Shown: positions 1 to 6,928 of the stretch, piece by piece
Layout of the letters: each line of letters opens with the position of its first letter
How positions within the stretch are numbered: the first letter of the stretch is position 1
DNA from: DATEOR01 sp046733475
Lineage (GTDB): Bacteria > Actinomycetota > Thermoleophilia > Gaiellales > Gaiellaceae
Assembly (NCBI GenBank): GCA_046733475.1
Contig: JBKPPF010000051.1
Location: forward strand, 1 to 25,068
Direction: 5' to 3'
Length of the DNA: 25,068 nt
The notes under the pieces: model-generated
The model's input: only the letters and a program-made list of their open reading frames with translations
What the model was told of the DNA's origin: nothing
Database searches by the model: none
Position numbers and translations under genes: made by a program

Positions 1-1164
1 CTCACATGGTGGTCGAAGGTCCAGACGCTGATCAAGCGCGTCGGGGAAGAGGAGGCCGTTCGCCTCGCCAGGGCGTCCGAGGACGCGGTTAGGGAGATCG
101 GTGCGTTCTGTGAGCGCGAAGGTGTGGACGCCCACTTTCACCAGGGCGGTTGGCTCTGGACGGCGACCTCACCGGCGCAGGTCGGCGCCTGGGAGTCGAG
201 CGTGGAGACCGCCGCCGCACACGGCGCTCATCCCTACGAAATCTTGAGCGCGGAGGATGTCCAGGAGCGCACCGGCTCGCCCATCCACCTCGGAGCGGCC
301 TACGAAATGACCGCGGCGATCGTGCAGCCGGCGCTTCTGGCGCGCGGACTCCGAAGGGTCGCCGTCGAGAGGGGCATCCGCATCTACGAGCGCACGCCGA
401 TGGTCGAGCTCGACCGCGAGGACGGAGTCGTGCGCACGCCGTCGGGCCGCGTCCGGGCCGGCGCCGTCGTGCTCGCCCTGAACGCCTGGGCGACGAAGAT
501 CCCCGAGCTGGCACGGGCGATCGTGGCGGTCTCCAGCGACATGGTCGCGACGGCGCCGATGTCGGAGAAGCTGAAGGAGAGCGGATGGACCGGGAACGAG
601 GCGATCTCGGACTGTCGCCTGCTCGTCCACTACTACCGCCCGACGGACGACGGACGCGTCGCGTTCGGCCGCGGCGGCGGGCGGCTTGCCTTCGGCGGCC
701 GCGTCAACTCGAATTTCGACCACAACGGGCGCCAGACCCGCGAGCTCGAGGAGAAGCTCGTGGAGCTCGTTCCCGCGGCGAAAGGCGTGCCCGTCACGCA
801 CGCGTGGGGAGGGCCGATCGACCGCACGACCGATGGGTTCCCGATCGTGGGGTCGCTGTCCGCGCGCGCCAACATCGTCTACGGAACGGGCTATTCCGGA
901 AACGGAGTCGCGCCGTCGCTCACGATCGCGAAGATGCTCGCCTCGAGCGCGCTGCGACGCGACGACGAATGGGCCGGCTCCCCGGTCAACTGCGGCGTCT
1001 GGGGAAAGTTCCCGCCGGAGCCGATCCGCTTCGTCGGCGGGCTCGTCGTCCGTCAGGCAGTGCGGCGCAAGGAAAGCCGCGAGGACCGGGGCAAGAGTGT
1101 CGACCCCCTCACGAAGACGGTCGCCGGCCTCGCGCCGCAAGGGTTCTTCCGCGCCCGGCGCTGA
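1..1164 (+). CDS. FAD-dependent amine/amino-acid oxidase (DAO family), 5' end missing
   Basis: The reading frame is open from base 1 to the TGA at 1162-1164, so the N-terminus with its Rossmann GxGxxG motif lies outside the window; 387 codons are visible. The visible part matches the back two thirds of a DAO-fold flavoenzyme. A segment around positions 340-500 (VAVERGIRIYERTPMVEL, then VVLALNAWATKIP) is the usual second FAD-contacting part where the cofactor domain returns. The C-terminal FAD motif is at about 838-930 (DGFPIVGSL, then YGTGYSGNGVAPS). Family members oxidise a C-N bond of an amine or amino acid with FAD and O2; the closest look is to PuuB/glycine-oxidase-like proteins, but the substrate cannot be read from sequence. 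The tail after position 1000 is basic and probably disordered. The next gene starts 2 bases after the stop, so the two may be co-transcribed. The GTG at 124 is internal, because homologous-looking sequence continues upstream of it. Confidence 0.85.
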   Translation, partial: LTWWSKVQTLIKRVGEEEAVRLARASEDAVREIGAFCEREGVDAHFHQGGWLWTATSPAQVGAWESSVETAAAHGAHPYEILSAEDVQERTGSPIHLGAAYEMTAAIVQPALLARGLRRVAVERGIRIYERTPMVELDREDGVVRTPSGRVRAGAVVLALNAWATKIPELARAIVAVSSDMVATAPMSEKLKESGWTGNEAISDCRLLVHYYRPTDDGRVAFGRGGGRLAFGGRVNSNFDHNGRQTRELEEKLVELVPAAKGVPVTHAWGGPIDRTTDGFPIVGSLSARANIVYGTGYSGNGVAPSLTIAKMLASSALRRDDEWAGSPVNCGVWGKFPPEPIRFVGGLVVRQAVRRKESREDRGKSVDPLTKTVAGLAPQGFFRARR

Positions 1165-1166
1165 AC

Positions 1167-1742
1167 GTGGCGAAGACCGAGCAGCCGGTCCTCTTCTTCG
1201 CTACTCAGGCCGACCTCGAGTCCTGGATGGACGAGCACGGCAAGGAGTCCGACGGTATCTGGCTGAAGTTCGCGAAGAAGGACTCGGGGATCGAGTCCGT
1301 CGTCTATGCGCAGGCGGTCGCGGTCGCGCTCTCGTACGGCTGGATCGACGGCCAGGCAAAGCGCCTCGACGACCACCACTACCTCCAGCGCTTCACGCCT
1401 CGTCGGCCCCGCAGCAAGTGGTCGAAGATCAATCGCGAGAAGGCCGAGAGGCTGATCGCGGAAGGCCGTATGCGTCCGGCGGGTCTCCGCGAGGTCGAGC
1501 GCGCGAAGCAGGACGGTCGCTGGGACGAGGCGTACGACTCGCCGACCACCGCGACGGTGCCGGACGACTTCCAGGCGGCCCTGGACGCCGAGCCGGCCGC
1601 GGCCGAGTTCTTTTCGAGCCTCGGCTCGACCAAGCGCTACTCGTTCCTCTACCGGATCGCGGATGCGAAGCGGCCCGAAACGCGGGCGAAGCGCATCGGC
1701 GAGTTCGTCGAGCTGCTCGCCCGCGGCGAGACGCTGAGCTAG
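1167..1742 (+). CDS. YdeI/OmpD-associated family protein
   Basis: This 191-residue protein starts at GTG 1167, two bases after the preceding stop; translation is probably coupled, since no clear Shine-Dalgarno is visible. It matches the YdeI/OmdA family by the ordered motifs WLKFAKKDSG, ALSYGWIDGQAKRLDDHHYL, QRFTPRRPRSKWSKIN and AKQDGRW, followed by the C-terminal helical part with PDDFQAAL and a final KRIGEFVELLARG. Length is usual for the family. The family is widespread in soil bacteria; links to bacteriocin or stress protection come from a few members, and the biochemical activity is not known. The frame stays open far upstream inside the oxidase gene, but only the part from 1167 looks like protein of this family. 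Its stop shares the tetranucleotide CTAG (1739-1742) with the stop of the convergent gene. Confidence 0.85.
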   Translation: MAKTEQPVLFFATQADLESWMDEHGKESDGIWLKFAKKDSGIESVVYAQAVAVALSYGWIDGQAKRLDDHHYLQRFTPRRPRSKWSKINREKAERLIAEGRMRPAGLREVERAKQDGRWDEAYDSPTTATVPDDFQAALDAEPAAAEFFSSLGSTKRYSFLYRIADAKRPETRAKRIGEFVELLARGETLS

Positions 1743-2038
1743 TCGAGCTCCAGCCCGAACCGCGGCAAGCGTTTGCGGACGGTCCGGTTGAAGACTTCGT
1801 GGTACTCCTCGTAGGAGTCTTCGTCGAGGCTGGCCGCAAAGTTGTCACGCAGCTCGACGAGCCCATCGGTGCCGGTCTCGACAAGATCGAGATAGTCGCC
1901 GTAGCGCTTCTCCGCCTCGTCGCGGGGCGCGCGGTTGTAGGCACCCAGCGCAGCCTCGCTGTCGCGGATGAGGCCCTCGTTCTCGGCCGTGAAGAGCGCG
2001 ATCTGCCGCTCGACGAGGTCCACGAATCGCCCGCGCAT
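1739..2038 (-). CDS. Small conserved-looking hypothetical protein, 99 aa
   Basis: I do not recognise a family. The ATG at 2038 gives a 99-residue acidic, largely alpha-helical protein rich in Glu, Asp, Arg and Leu, with no signal peptide, membrane segment or cysteine. It reads naturally (FVDLVERQIALFTAENEGL, later YEEYHEVFNRTVRKRLPRFG) with the codon pattern of the neighbours, which argues that it is real rather than a shadow. It fills the gap between two well-supported genes almost exactly: it is divergent from the hydrolase gene at 2061 with 22 bases between the starts, and its stop shares CTAG with the stop of the YdeI gene. A four-helix or regulator-binding role is possible but unsupported. 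Confidence 0.6.
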   Translation of the reverse strand: MRGRFVDLVERQIALFTAENEGLIRDSEAALGAYNRAPRDEAEKRYGDYLDLVETGTDGLVELRDNFAASLDEDSYEEYHEVFNRTVRKRLPRFGLELD

Positions 2039-2045
2039 CGTTCCC

Positions 2046-2051
2046 TATGCT
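2046..2051 (+). promoter_or_regulatory. Predicted -10 hexamer TATGCT for the hydrolase gene
   Basis: TATGCT fits TAnnnT and lies 9 bases before the GTG start at 2061, so a transcript would begin at or within about two bases of the start codon. No -35 box is evident. It is one of a set of similar sites in this window. Confidence 0.45.
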
Positions 2052-2060
2052 GCGTCGGCC

Positions 2061-2780
2061 GTGGGACTCGTCATTCGCACGTGGAACCTCTATCACGGAC
2101 GCACGTATCCGAAGACCGGCCGGACGTACCTGGAGCGCATGGTGCGGCTCGCCAGCCTCGACGCGCCCGACGTCATAGCGCTGCAGGAGGTCCCGCTCTG
2201 GGCCCTGGGCCGGCTCGAGCGCTGGAGCGGGATGCAAGCGGTCTGGTCGGTCACGGTGCCCGGGTTCCTCGGGCCGGTCGCGCGCTTCATCACCGACCTC
2301 GACCCCGTTCGGGTGAGGTTCACCGCGGCCGGGCAGGCGAATGCAACGCTTCTCAGCCCCCGGTTCGACGTCCGCGCCGACCGGACCCTCGTCCTGAACC
2401 CAGGGGTCAAGCGCCTTGAGTGGCTCCGGGGAGGGCGCCAAAGGCGGGTATGCCAGGCGGTGGAGGTGGAGCTCGACGGTAGGCCGCTGACCATCGCGAA
2501 CCTGCACGCGACGAACAACTCCGACATCGCACGCGTCGAGGTCGGCCTCGCCGCAAATTTCGTCGCAGCCGCCGAACGGTGCATTCTGTGCGGCGACTTC
2601 AACGTGCCCGCCTACGCAATCCAGGATTTCTCGCCGCCGATCGAGGGGATCGACCAGATCCTCGTTCGTGGTGTCGAGCTCGCGCGCACTCCGAGCGCGT
2701 GGCCTGCGGAGCGCAGGCGTGTGAACGGCGGGCTCCTCTCCGACCACGCGCCTGTCGAAGCGGAGGTCACGTGGACCTAG
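2061..2780 (+). CDS. Endonuclease/exonuclease/phosphatase-fold hydrolase
   Basis: This 239-residue protein is of the DNase I-like (EEP) superfamily, which uses Mg2+ to hydrolyse phosphodiesters or phosphomonoesters in nucleic acids, lipids or inositol phosphates. The full catalytic set is visible: Asn9 in TWNLYHG, Glu43 in ALQEVP, His149 in NLHATNN, Asp179 and Asn181 in CGDFNVP, and Asp228-His229 in LSDHAPVEAEV. The start is GTG 2061, because the EEP fold begins immediately there (VIRTWNLYHG); the frame is open further upstream but without family sequence. There is no signal peptide, so it is probably cytoplasmic. The substrate cannot be determined. Its 3' end overlaps the next gene by 10 bases, which suggests co-translation with the aminotransferase. 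Confidence 0.88.
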   Translation: MGLVIRTWNLYHGRTYPKTGRTYLERMVRLASLDAPDVIALQEVPLWALGRLERWSGMQAVWSVTVPGFLGPVARFITDLDPVRVRFTAAGQANATLLSPRFDVRADRTLVLNPGVKRLEWLRGGRQRRVCQAVEVELDGRPLTIANLHATNNSDIARVEVGLAANFVAAAERCILCGDFNVPAYAIQDFSPPIEGIDQILVRGVELARTPSAWPAERRRVNGGLLSDHAPVEAEVTWT

Positions 2781-3865
2781 ACGCCGTCCGCGCCGGGCTG
2801 CCCGTCCTCGACCGGCTCGCCTATCTCAACGCGGGCACGAACGGGCCGCTCCCGCGCCGGACCGTCGAGGCGATGAAAGCCACCCTCGCCCGTGACCTTG
2901 AGGAAGGCCGGTCGAGCCAGGAGTACTTCGAGGCGATGCTTGCCCGCCGCGACGACGTCCGTGCCGCGCTCTCCCGCTTCCTCGCGGCACCGGCGGAGAC
3001 CATCGCGCTCACGAACTCGACGACGGAGGGGTGCAACGTCGTCCTCAACGGGCTCGGCATCGGGCCCGGCGACGAGGTCGTCACCACCGACTCCGAGCAC
3101 CCAGGCCTCTTCGGCGGCCTCGTCTCGTCGAAGGCTGACCTACAGGTCGTGCCGGTGCGTGACTTGCCTTTCGCGCAGCTCGCCGGTGCACTCGACGCCG
3201 CGATCACGGAGCGGACGAAGCTGATCGCGCTCTCGCACGTCTCGTGGCTCACCGGCGCCGTGATGCCGGTTGAGGAACTTGCCGGGCGAGGGGCTCCGCT
3301 GCTCGTCGACGGAGCCCAGGCGGCCGGCGCGATCCCGGTCGCAGTTGCCGATCTGGGCTGCGACTTCTACACGGTCTCTGCGCAGAAATGGCTCCTCGGC
3401 CCGGACGTCACCGGAGCGCTGTTCGTTCGTCCCGAGCGTGTCGAGGAGCTGCGCATGGCGATGCCGAGCTATGGGTCGTGGGAGTTCGGCGACACCTACA
3501 CGTACGATCCGAAGGCGGGCGCGGCGCGCTTCGATCCCGGCTGGATCGCCGCCGCCTCGGGAGTCGGCCTGCTCGAATCGCTCGCCTTCGCGGAGGAGGC
3601 GGGGGAGGAGAGATATGCGCACGCCGCCGACATGGCCGCGCACCTGATGCACATGCTCGAAGGATCAGGATGCGAGCTCGTCACCGAGCGCGGCCAGGCG
3701 ACGCTCGTGACGTGGCAGGCCGTGGGAGAGTCGAAGGAGGTCGTCGCACGTCTCGCCGCCGCGGGAGTCGTGGTCCGGGATCTTCCGGGGCTCGGCTGGC
3801 TGCGCGCGTCGTGCGGGTTCTGGACGAGTCACGACGACCTCGAGCGCCTGGTCGGCGCGCTCTAG
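2771..3865 (+). CDS. Class V aminotransferase / cysteine-desulfurase-like PLP enzyme
   Basis: This 364-residue fold-type I PLP enzyme starts at GTG 2771, preceded at 2762-2766 by GGAGG with 4-base spacing. Landmarks are LAYLNAGTNGPLPR at the N-terminus, TIALTNSTTEGCNVVLNG (phosphate-binding region), ALSHVSWLTGAVMPV, then the PLP-contacting Asp in LLVDGAQAAGAIPV, and the Schiff-base lysine Lys206 in VSAQKWLLGPDVTG. The family includes cysteine desulfurases, isopenicillin-N epimerase-like proteins and kynureninase-like proteins. No conserved Cys loop typical of IscS or SufS is seen, and no Fe-S genes are nearby, so I do not call it a desulfurase for iron-sulfur assembly. The stop forms a shared CTAG (3862-3865) with the convergent methyltransferase. 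Confidence 0.88.
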   Translation: MDLDAVRAGLPVLDRLAYLNAGTNGPLPRRTVEAMKATLARDLEEGRSSQEYFEAMLARRDDVRAALSRFLAAPAETIALTNSTTEGCNVVLNGLGIGPGDEVVTTDSEHPGLFGGLVSSKADLQVVPVRDLPFAQLAGALDAAITERTKLIALSHVSWLTGAVMPVEELAGRGAPLLVDGAQAAGAIPVAVADLGCDFYTVSAQKWLLGPDVTGALFVRPERVEELRMAMPSYGSWEFGDTYTYDPKAGAARFDPGWIAAASGVGLLESLAFAEEAGEERYAHAADMAAHLMHMLEGSGCELVTERGQATLVTWQAVGESKEVVARLAAAGVVVRDLPGLGWLRASCGFWTSHDDLERLVGAL

Positions 3866-4557
3866 GACTTCTCGAGCGCTCCGTACCAGTCGGGCGGCTC
3901 CGCATCCCCGCGCCAGCCGAGTCGCCAGCCGGTCGGCGCGGCGATCTCCTCCAGCTCTTCAGCCGACGCGCAGAGGAGGTCGTACCACGGCGTCACGAGT
4001 CCGGCGTAGCGGATCCGGATCGTCACGTGGCCGGGCATGCGCCCGCGCTCTCTGTTTCGCGCGAGGTACACGAGGTCTGCCTCGTCGTTGTCCACATGAG
4101 GGTCGACGGTGTCGAACACGATTCGTGCGTCAGGACTCGTGAGCGCGTGGAGCCTTTCCAACAGGGCAGACGTTTCGTCCGCGCCGCCAGCCAGGCCGAG
4201 ATTGCCGCAGAGGAAGAGGACCGTGTCGAAGACTCCAAGGCGCTCGTCGACGTCCTCCAAGGGGAGCAGCCTCACGTCGCGGACGCCTCGTCGGCGGCAG
4301 ACCTCGACCGCACCGGGCGAGATGTCGATGGCGACTGCGTCGAGCCCTCGTCGCTGGGCCTCCAGGCTGTGACGCCCGGCGCCCGCGCCGATGTCGAGGA
4401 TGCGCCCGCGGACGAGCTCGAACGCCGCTCGCTCCGCCTCGACCCACTTATCGCGCTCGGCGAAGAACCACGCGGCGCCCATGGCCGGCCCGATGTGACC
4501 GTCGTCGCGCTCGAGCTCCGGCTCCCCGGCGCGTCCTTCGAGGTGATCGAGGAGCAA
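3862..4557 (-). CDS. Class I SAM-dependent methyltransferase
   Basis: The protein is 231 residues from a TTG at 4557. It has a Rossmann-type methyltransferase core: motif I at residues 53-61 (ILDIGAGAG), an acidic residue at the end of strand 2 (AVAIDIS, Asp78), and a strand-4 segment FDTVLFLCGNLGLAGG. The N-terminal 50 residues probably form a substrate-side cap (GPAMGAAWFFAERDKWVE). The frame continues open upstream into the HD-domain gene with plausible residues (GILGSDEDAFGRLL) but no ATG/GTG/TTG is available there, so TTG 4557 is chosen with modest confidence. It lies 38 bases downstream of the HD-domain gene on the same strand and is probably co-transcribed with it. The methyl acceptor is unknown. 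Confidence 0.8.
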   Translation of the reverse strand: MLLDHLEGRAGEPELERDDGHIGPAMGAAWFFAERDKWVEAERAAFELVRGRILDIGAGAGRHSLEAQRRGLDAVAIDISPGAVEVCRRRGVRDVRLLPLEDVDERLGVFDTVLFLCGNLGLAGGADETSALLERLHALTSPDARIVFDTVDPHVDNDEADLVYLARNRERGRMPGHVTIRIRYAGLVTPWYDLLCASAEELEEIAAPTGWRLGWRGDAEPPDWYGALEKS

Positions 4558-4595
4558 CCGCCCGAAGGCGTCCTCATCGCTCCCGAGGATCCCAG

Positions 4596-5168
4596 CTATG
4601 CGGCCTCGGACGTGCGCAGGCCGAGCTCGACCGCGATCGGTCGCATCGCCGCGACCACGTTTCGGATGTGGTCATCGAGCTCGAGGCCCAGCTCCTCGGC
4701 GCCGCTGTAGACCTCGTCGCGGTGGACGCCCGCTGCGAAGGAGGGTTGCTTCAGCTTCTTCCGCACCGACTTCGGCTCGAGGGTCTCGATTCCGTCGGGT
4801 CTGACCAGCCCGCAGGCGTGGACGAAGCCGGCGAGCTCGTCGCAGGCGAAGAGCGTCTTCTTGAGCTTCGTGTCCCGCTCCATGTTCAGGTGCTCCGCGT
4901 GGGAGAGGACGGACTCGACGAGCTCCTCCGGGTAGCCCTCCTCGCGGAGGATCGGAGCGCCGTCCTGTGGGTGCTTGTCGAGAGTGGGATGGATCTCGTA
5001 GTCGAAGTCGTGGAGCAGGGCGGTCGCGCGCCAGAATTCCTCGTCCTCGCCGAAGTCACGGGCGTACCAGCCGACCGCCGCCTCGACGGCGAGCGCGTGC
5101 CGTAGCAGCGCCTCAGACTTCGTGTACTTCGTAAGCGTTTCCCACGCTCGCTCGCGGGTGACCTCCAT
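4596..5168 (-). CDS. HD-domain putative metal-dependent phosphohydrolase
   Basis: This 190-residue protein starts at ATG 5168. The HD metal-binding signature is complete: His24 (LLRHALAVEA), the His53-Asp54 doublet (ALLHDFDYE), further histidines at 60, 66, 90 and 93, and Asp110 in FACDELAGFV. Proteins of this size and sequence are usually annotated as HD/HDIG hydrolases acting on nucleotides or other phosphates; the actual substrate is unknown. The frame is open for hundreds of codons upstream, but that part is a shadow of murA on the other strand; HD-family sequence begins at 5168. The gene is divergent from murA, and a TATCCT hexamer lies 11 bases before the start, which suggests a transcript with almost no leader. 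Confidence 0.85.
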   Translation of the reverse strand: MEVTRERAWETLTKYTKSEALLRHALAVEAAVGWYARDFGEDEEFWRATALLHDFDYEIHPTLDKHPQDGAPILREEGYPEELVESVLSHAEHLNMERDTKLKKTLFACDELAGFVHACGLVRPDGIETLEPKSVRKKLKQPSFAAGVHRDEVYSGAEELGLELDDHIRNVVAAMRPIAVELGLRTSEAA

Positions 5169-5178
5169 GGAAGCGAAG

Positions 5179-5185
5179 TAGGATA
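5179..5185. promoter_or_regulatory. Overlapping divergent -10 hexamers (TAGGAT plus strand, TATCCT minus strand)
   Basis: TAGGATA at 5179-5185 reads as TAGGAT (5179-5184) toward murA and as TATCCT (5185-5180) toward the HD-domain gene. Both fit TAnnnT, and the same AT base pairs would be melted for both directions. Distances are 11 bases to the HD start at 5168 and about 47 bases to the murA ATG at 5232. Low intrinsic chance in such GC-rich DNA supports it; -35 elements are not evident. Confidence 0.45.
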
Positions 5186-5231
5186 CCCTCCGCCGTTCGC
5201 GCCGCCGCCCGAGGACAGGACTACCGTCAAC

Positions 5232-6545
5232 ATGCAGCACACAGTCGTGACTGACGCCCTGATGGAGGCTTTCGTCATCGAGGGCGCGCGGCCGCTTTCC
5301 GGGTCCATTCGCGCGGCCGGAAACAAGAACGCGGCCCTGCCGATCGTAGCCGCCTGCCTGCTCACCGACGAGCCCGTCACGCTCACGAACGTCCCGGCGA
5401 TCACGGACGTCGAAACGATGCTCGACCTGGCCGCCGATCTCGGCGCCGACGTCGAGCGTGTGGGCGGCGGCGAAGTTCGCATCACCGGCGCGGGCATCTC
5501 GAAGTTCGAGCTCGACGAGGAGCTCTGCAGCCGCATCCGCGCGTCCATCCTCTTTGCGGGCCCGCTGCTCGCTCGCTACGGCCAGGCGCTCGTCCCACCT
5601 CCGGGCGGCGATGTCATCGGGCGCCGCCGGCTCGACACGCACATCCACGCGCTCACGGTGCTCGGCGCGGACATCAGCGCCGAGAAGGTCTACCGCATGC
5701 GCACCGACCGCCTGAAGGGAGCCCAGGTCTTCCTCGACGAAGCCTCGGTGACGGGGACGGAGAACGTCGTCATGGCCGCGGTGCTCGCGCCGGGCGAGAC
5801 GGTGATCGGCAACGCGGCGAGCGAGCCACACGTCCAGGATCTCTGCCGGTTCCTCGTCACCCTCGGCGCCGAGATCGAAGGGATCGGCTCGAACGTCCTG
5901 CACATCCGCGGGGTCGAGGCGCTGCACGGCGGCGAATGGCGCATCTGTCCCGACCACATCGAGGTGGCGAGCTTCATCGGGCTCGCGGCGGTGACCGAGG
6001 GAGAGGTCGTGATCCAGGATGTCGTCGCCGGAGATCTCGTCGCCATCTGGCCGGCGTTCGAGCGCCTAGGCGTCAGGTGGGAGATCGAAGGCTCGTCGGT
6101 GCGCGTCCCCGGCAACCAGCATCTCGAGATCCATGACGACATCGGCTCTCAGATCCCGAAAATCGAGGACGGGCCGTGGCCGGCGTTCCCGGCCGACCTC
6201 ACGTCGATCGCGCTTGCCGTCGCGACCCAGGCTGCCGGGACCGTGCTCATCTTCGAGAAGATGTTCGAGAACCGCCTCTTCTTCGTCGACAAGCTCGTGA
6301 ACATGGGCGCGCGGATCATCCTCTGCGATCCGCACCGCGCCGTTGTCAACGGGCCCGCCCGCCTCTACGGCGAGCGCATGGAGAGCCCGGACATCCGCGC
6401 AGGGATGGCGATGCTGATCGCGAGCCTCTGTGCCGAGGGCACGTCGACGATCGGGAACATCGGGCAGATCGACCGCGGCTACGAGAGGATCGACGAGCGG
6501 CTGCGCGCCGTAGGGGCCCACATCGAGCGAACGGAGATCTCGTGA
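5232..6545 (+). CDS. murA: UDP-N-acetylglucosamine 1-carboxyvinyltransferase (MurA), Asp-type active site
   Basis: MurA transfers enolpyruvate from PEP to UDP-GlcNAc, the first committed step of peptidoglycan synthesis. The 437-residue product has the two-domain EPSP-synthase-like fold: SIRAAGNKNAALP near residue 27 (Lys32-Asn33), WPAFPADLTS (the domain-closing Asp), FENRLFFVDKLVNMGA, and the C-terminal IDRGYERIDERL (substrate Arg). The mobile active-site loop, residues 122-133, reads PPPGGDVIGRRR, so the position of the usual catalytic Cys (E. coli Cys115) is Asp127, codon GAT at 5610-5612. Asp here is known in Mycobacterium tuberculosis and Chlamydia MurA and confers intrinsic fosfomycin resistance. 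Start choice is open: ATG 5232 gives ten extra residues, whereas ATG 5262 (MEAFVIEGARPLSG) matches the usual N-terminus. The 3' end overlaps ridA by 4 bases (GTGA). Confidence 0.93.
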   Translation: MQHTVVTDALMEAFVIEGARPLSGSIRAAGNKNAALPIVAACLLTDEPVTLTNVPAITDVETMLDLAADLGADVERVGGGEVRITGAGISKFELDEELCSRIRASILFAGPLLARYGQALVPPPGGDVIGRRRLDTHIHALTVLGADISAEKVYRMRTDRLKGAQVFLDEASVTGTENVVMAAVLAPGETVIGNAASEPHVQDLCRFLVTLGAEIEGIGSNVLHIRGVEALHGGEWRICPDHIEVASFIGLAAVTEGEVVIQDVVAGDLVAIWPAFERLGVRWEIEGSSVRVPGNQHLEIHDDIGSQIPKIEDGPWPAFPADLTSIALAVATQAAGTVLIFEKMFENRLFFVDKLVNMGARIILCDPHRAVVNGPARLYGERMESPDIRAGMAMLIASLCAEGTSTIGNIGQIDRGYERIDERLRAVGAHIERTEIS

Positions 6546-6925
6546 CCAAGCGCGTGATTCGCACCGACCAGGCCCCGGCTCCGTTCCAAGGAGCCCCCTA
6601 CTCGCAGGGAATCGCGCACGGAGACTTCGTGTTCGTCTCGGGCCAGCTCGGGATCGACCCGGGCGGCAACATGGTCGAGGGCGGGATCGCCGAGCAGACC
6701 GAGCAGGTGATGAAGAACCTGTCCGCGATCCTCGAGGCGGCCGGAACGAGCCTCGAGAACGTCGTCAAGGCGACCATCTTTCTGGTCGACCTGGCCGACT
6801 TCCAGGCGATGAACGAGGTCTACGCCCGCTACGTGGGCGACGAGCCGCCCGCGCGCGCGACCTTCCAGGTCGCAGCGCTACCTTCGGGCGCCCTCATCGA
6901 GATCGAGGTCGTCGCCCACACCTAG
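6542..6925 (+). CDS. ridA: RidA family enamine/imine deaminase (YjgF/YER057c/UK114)
   Basis: This 127-residue RidA/Rid-family protein hydrolyses reactive enamine/imine intermediates released by PLP enzymes. It carries the family landmarks APYSQGIAHGDFVFVSGQLG near the N-terminus, QTEQVMKNLSAILEAAG, NVVKATIFLVDLADFQAMN, and a C-terminal PPARATFQVAALPSGALIEI that contains the substrate-binding Arg and the final Glu. Length is typical. The GTG at 6542 overlaps the murA stop as GTGA, so translation is coupled to murA. Pairing of murA with ridA is not an obvious pathway link; general metabolite repair is the safe reading. Its TAG ends 3 bases before the stop of the convergent fibronectin-repeat gene, which leaves no room for a hairpin terminator. 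Confidence 0.92.
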   Translation: MTKRVIRTDQAPAPFQGAPYSQGIAHGDFVFVSGQLGIDPGGNMVEGGIAEQTEQVMKNLSAILEAAGTSLENVVKATIFLVDLADFQAMNEVYARYVGDEPPARATFQVAALPSGALIEIEVVAHT

Positions 6926-6928
6926 GTT

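Noticed and set aside
150..1166. Upstream extension of the YdeI-family gene to position 150
   Set aside because: The upstream part is an arginine-rich shadow of the oxidase gene; family sequence begins at the GTG at 1167.
2771..3865. Annotation as a dedicated cysteine desulfurase (IscS/SufS)
   Set aside because: The PLP motifs fit class V in general, but there is no recognisable active-site Cys loop and no Fe-S cluster genes nearby.
5598..5633. MurA as an inactive pseudogene because the catalytic Cys is missing
   Set aside because: Asp at this position is known in active MurA enzymes, the frame is intact, and other catalytic residues are present.
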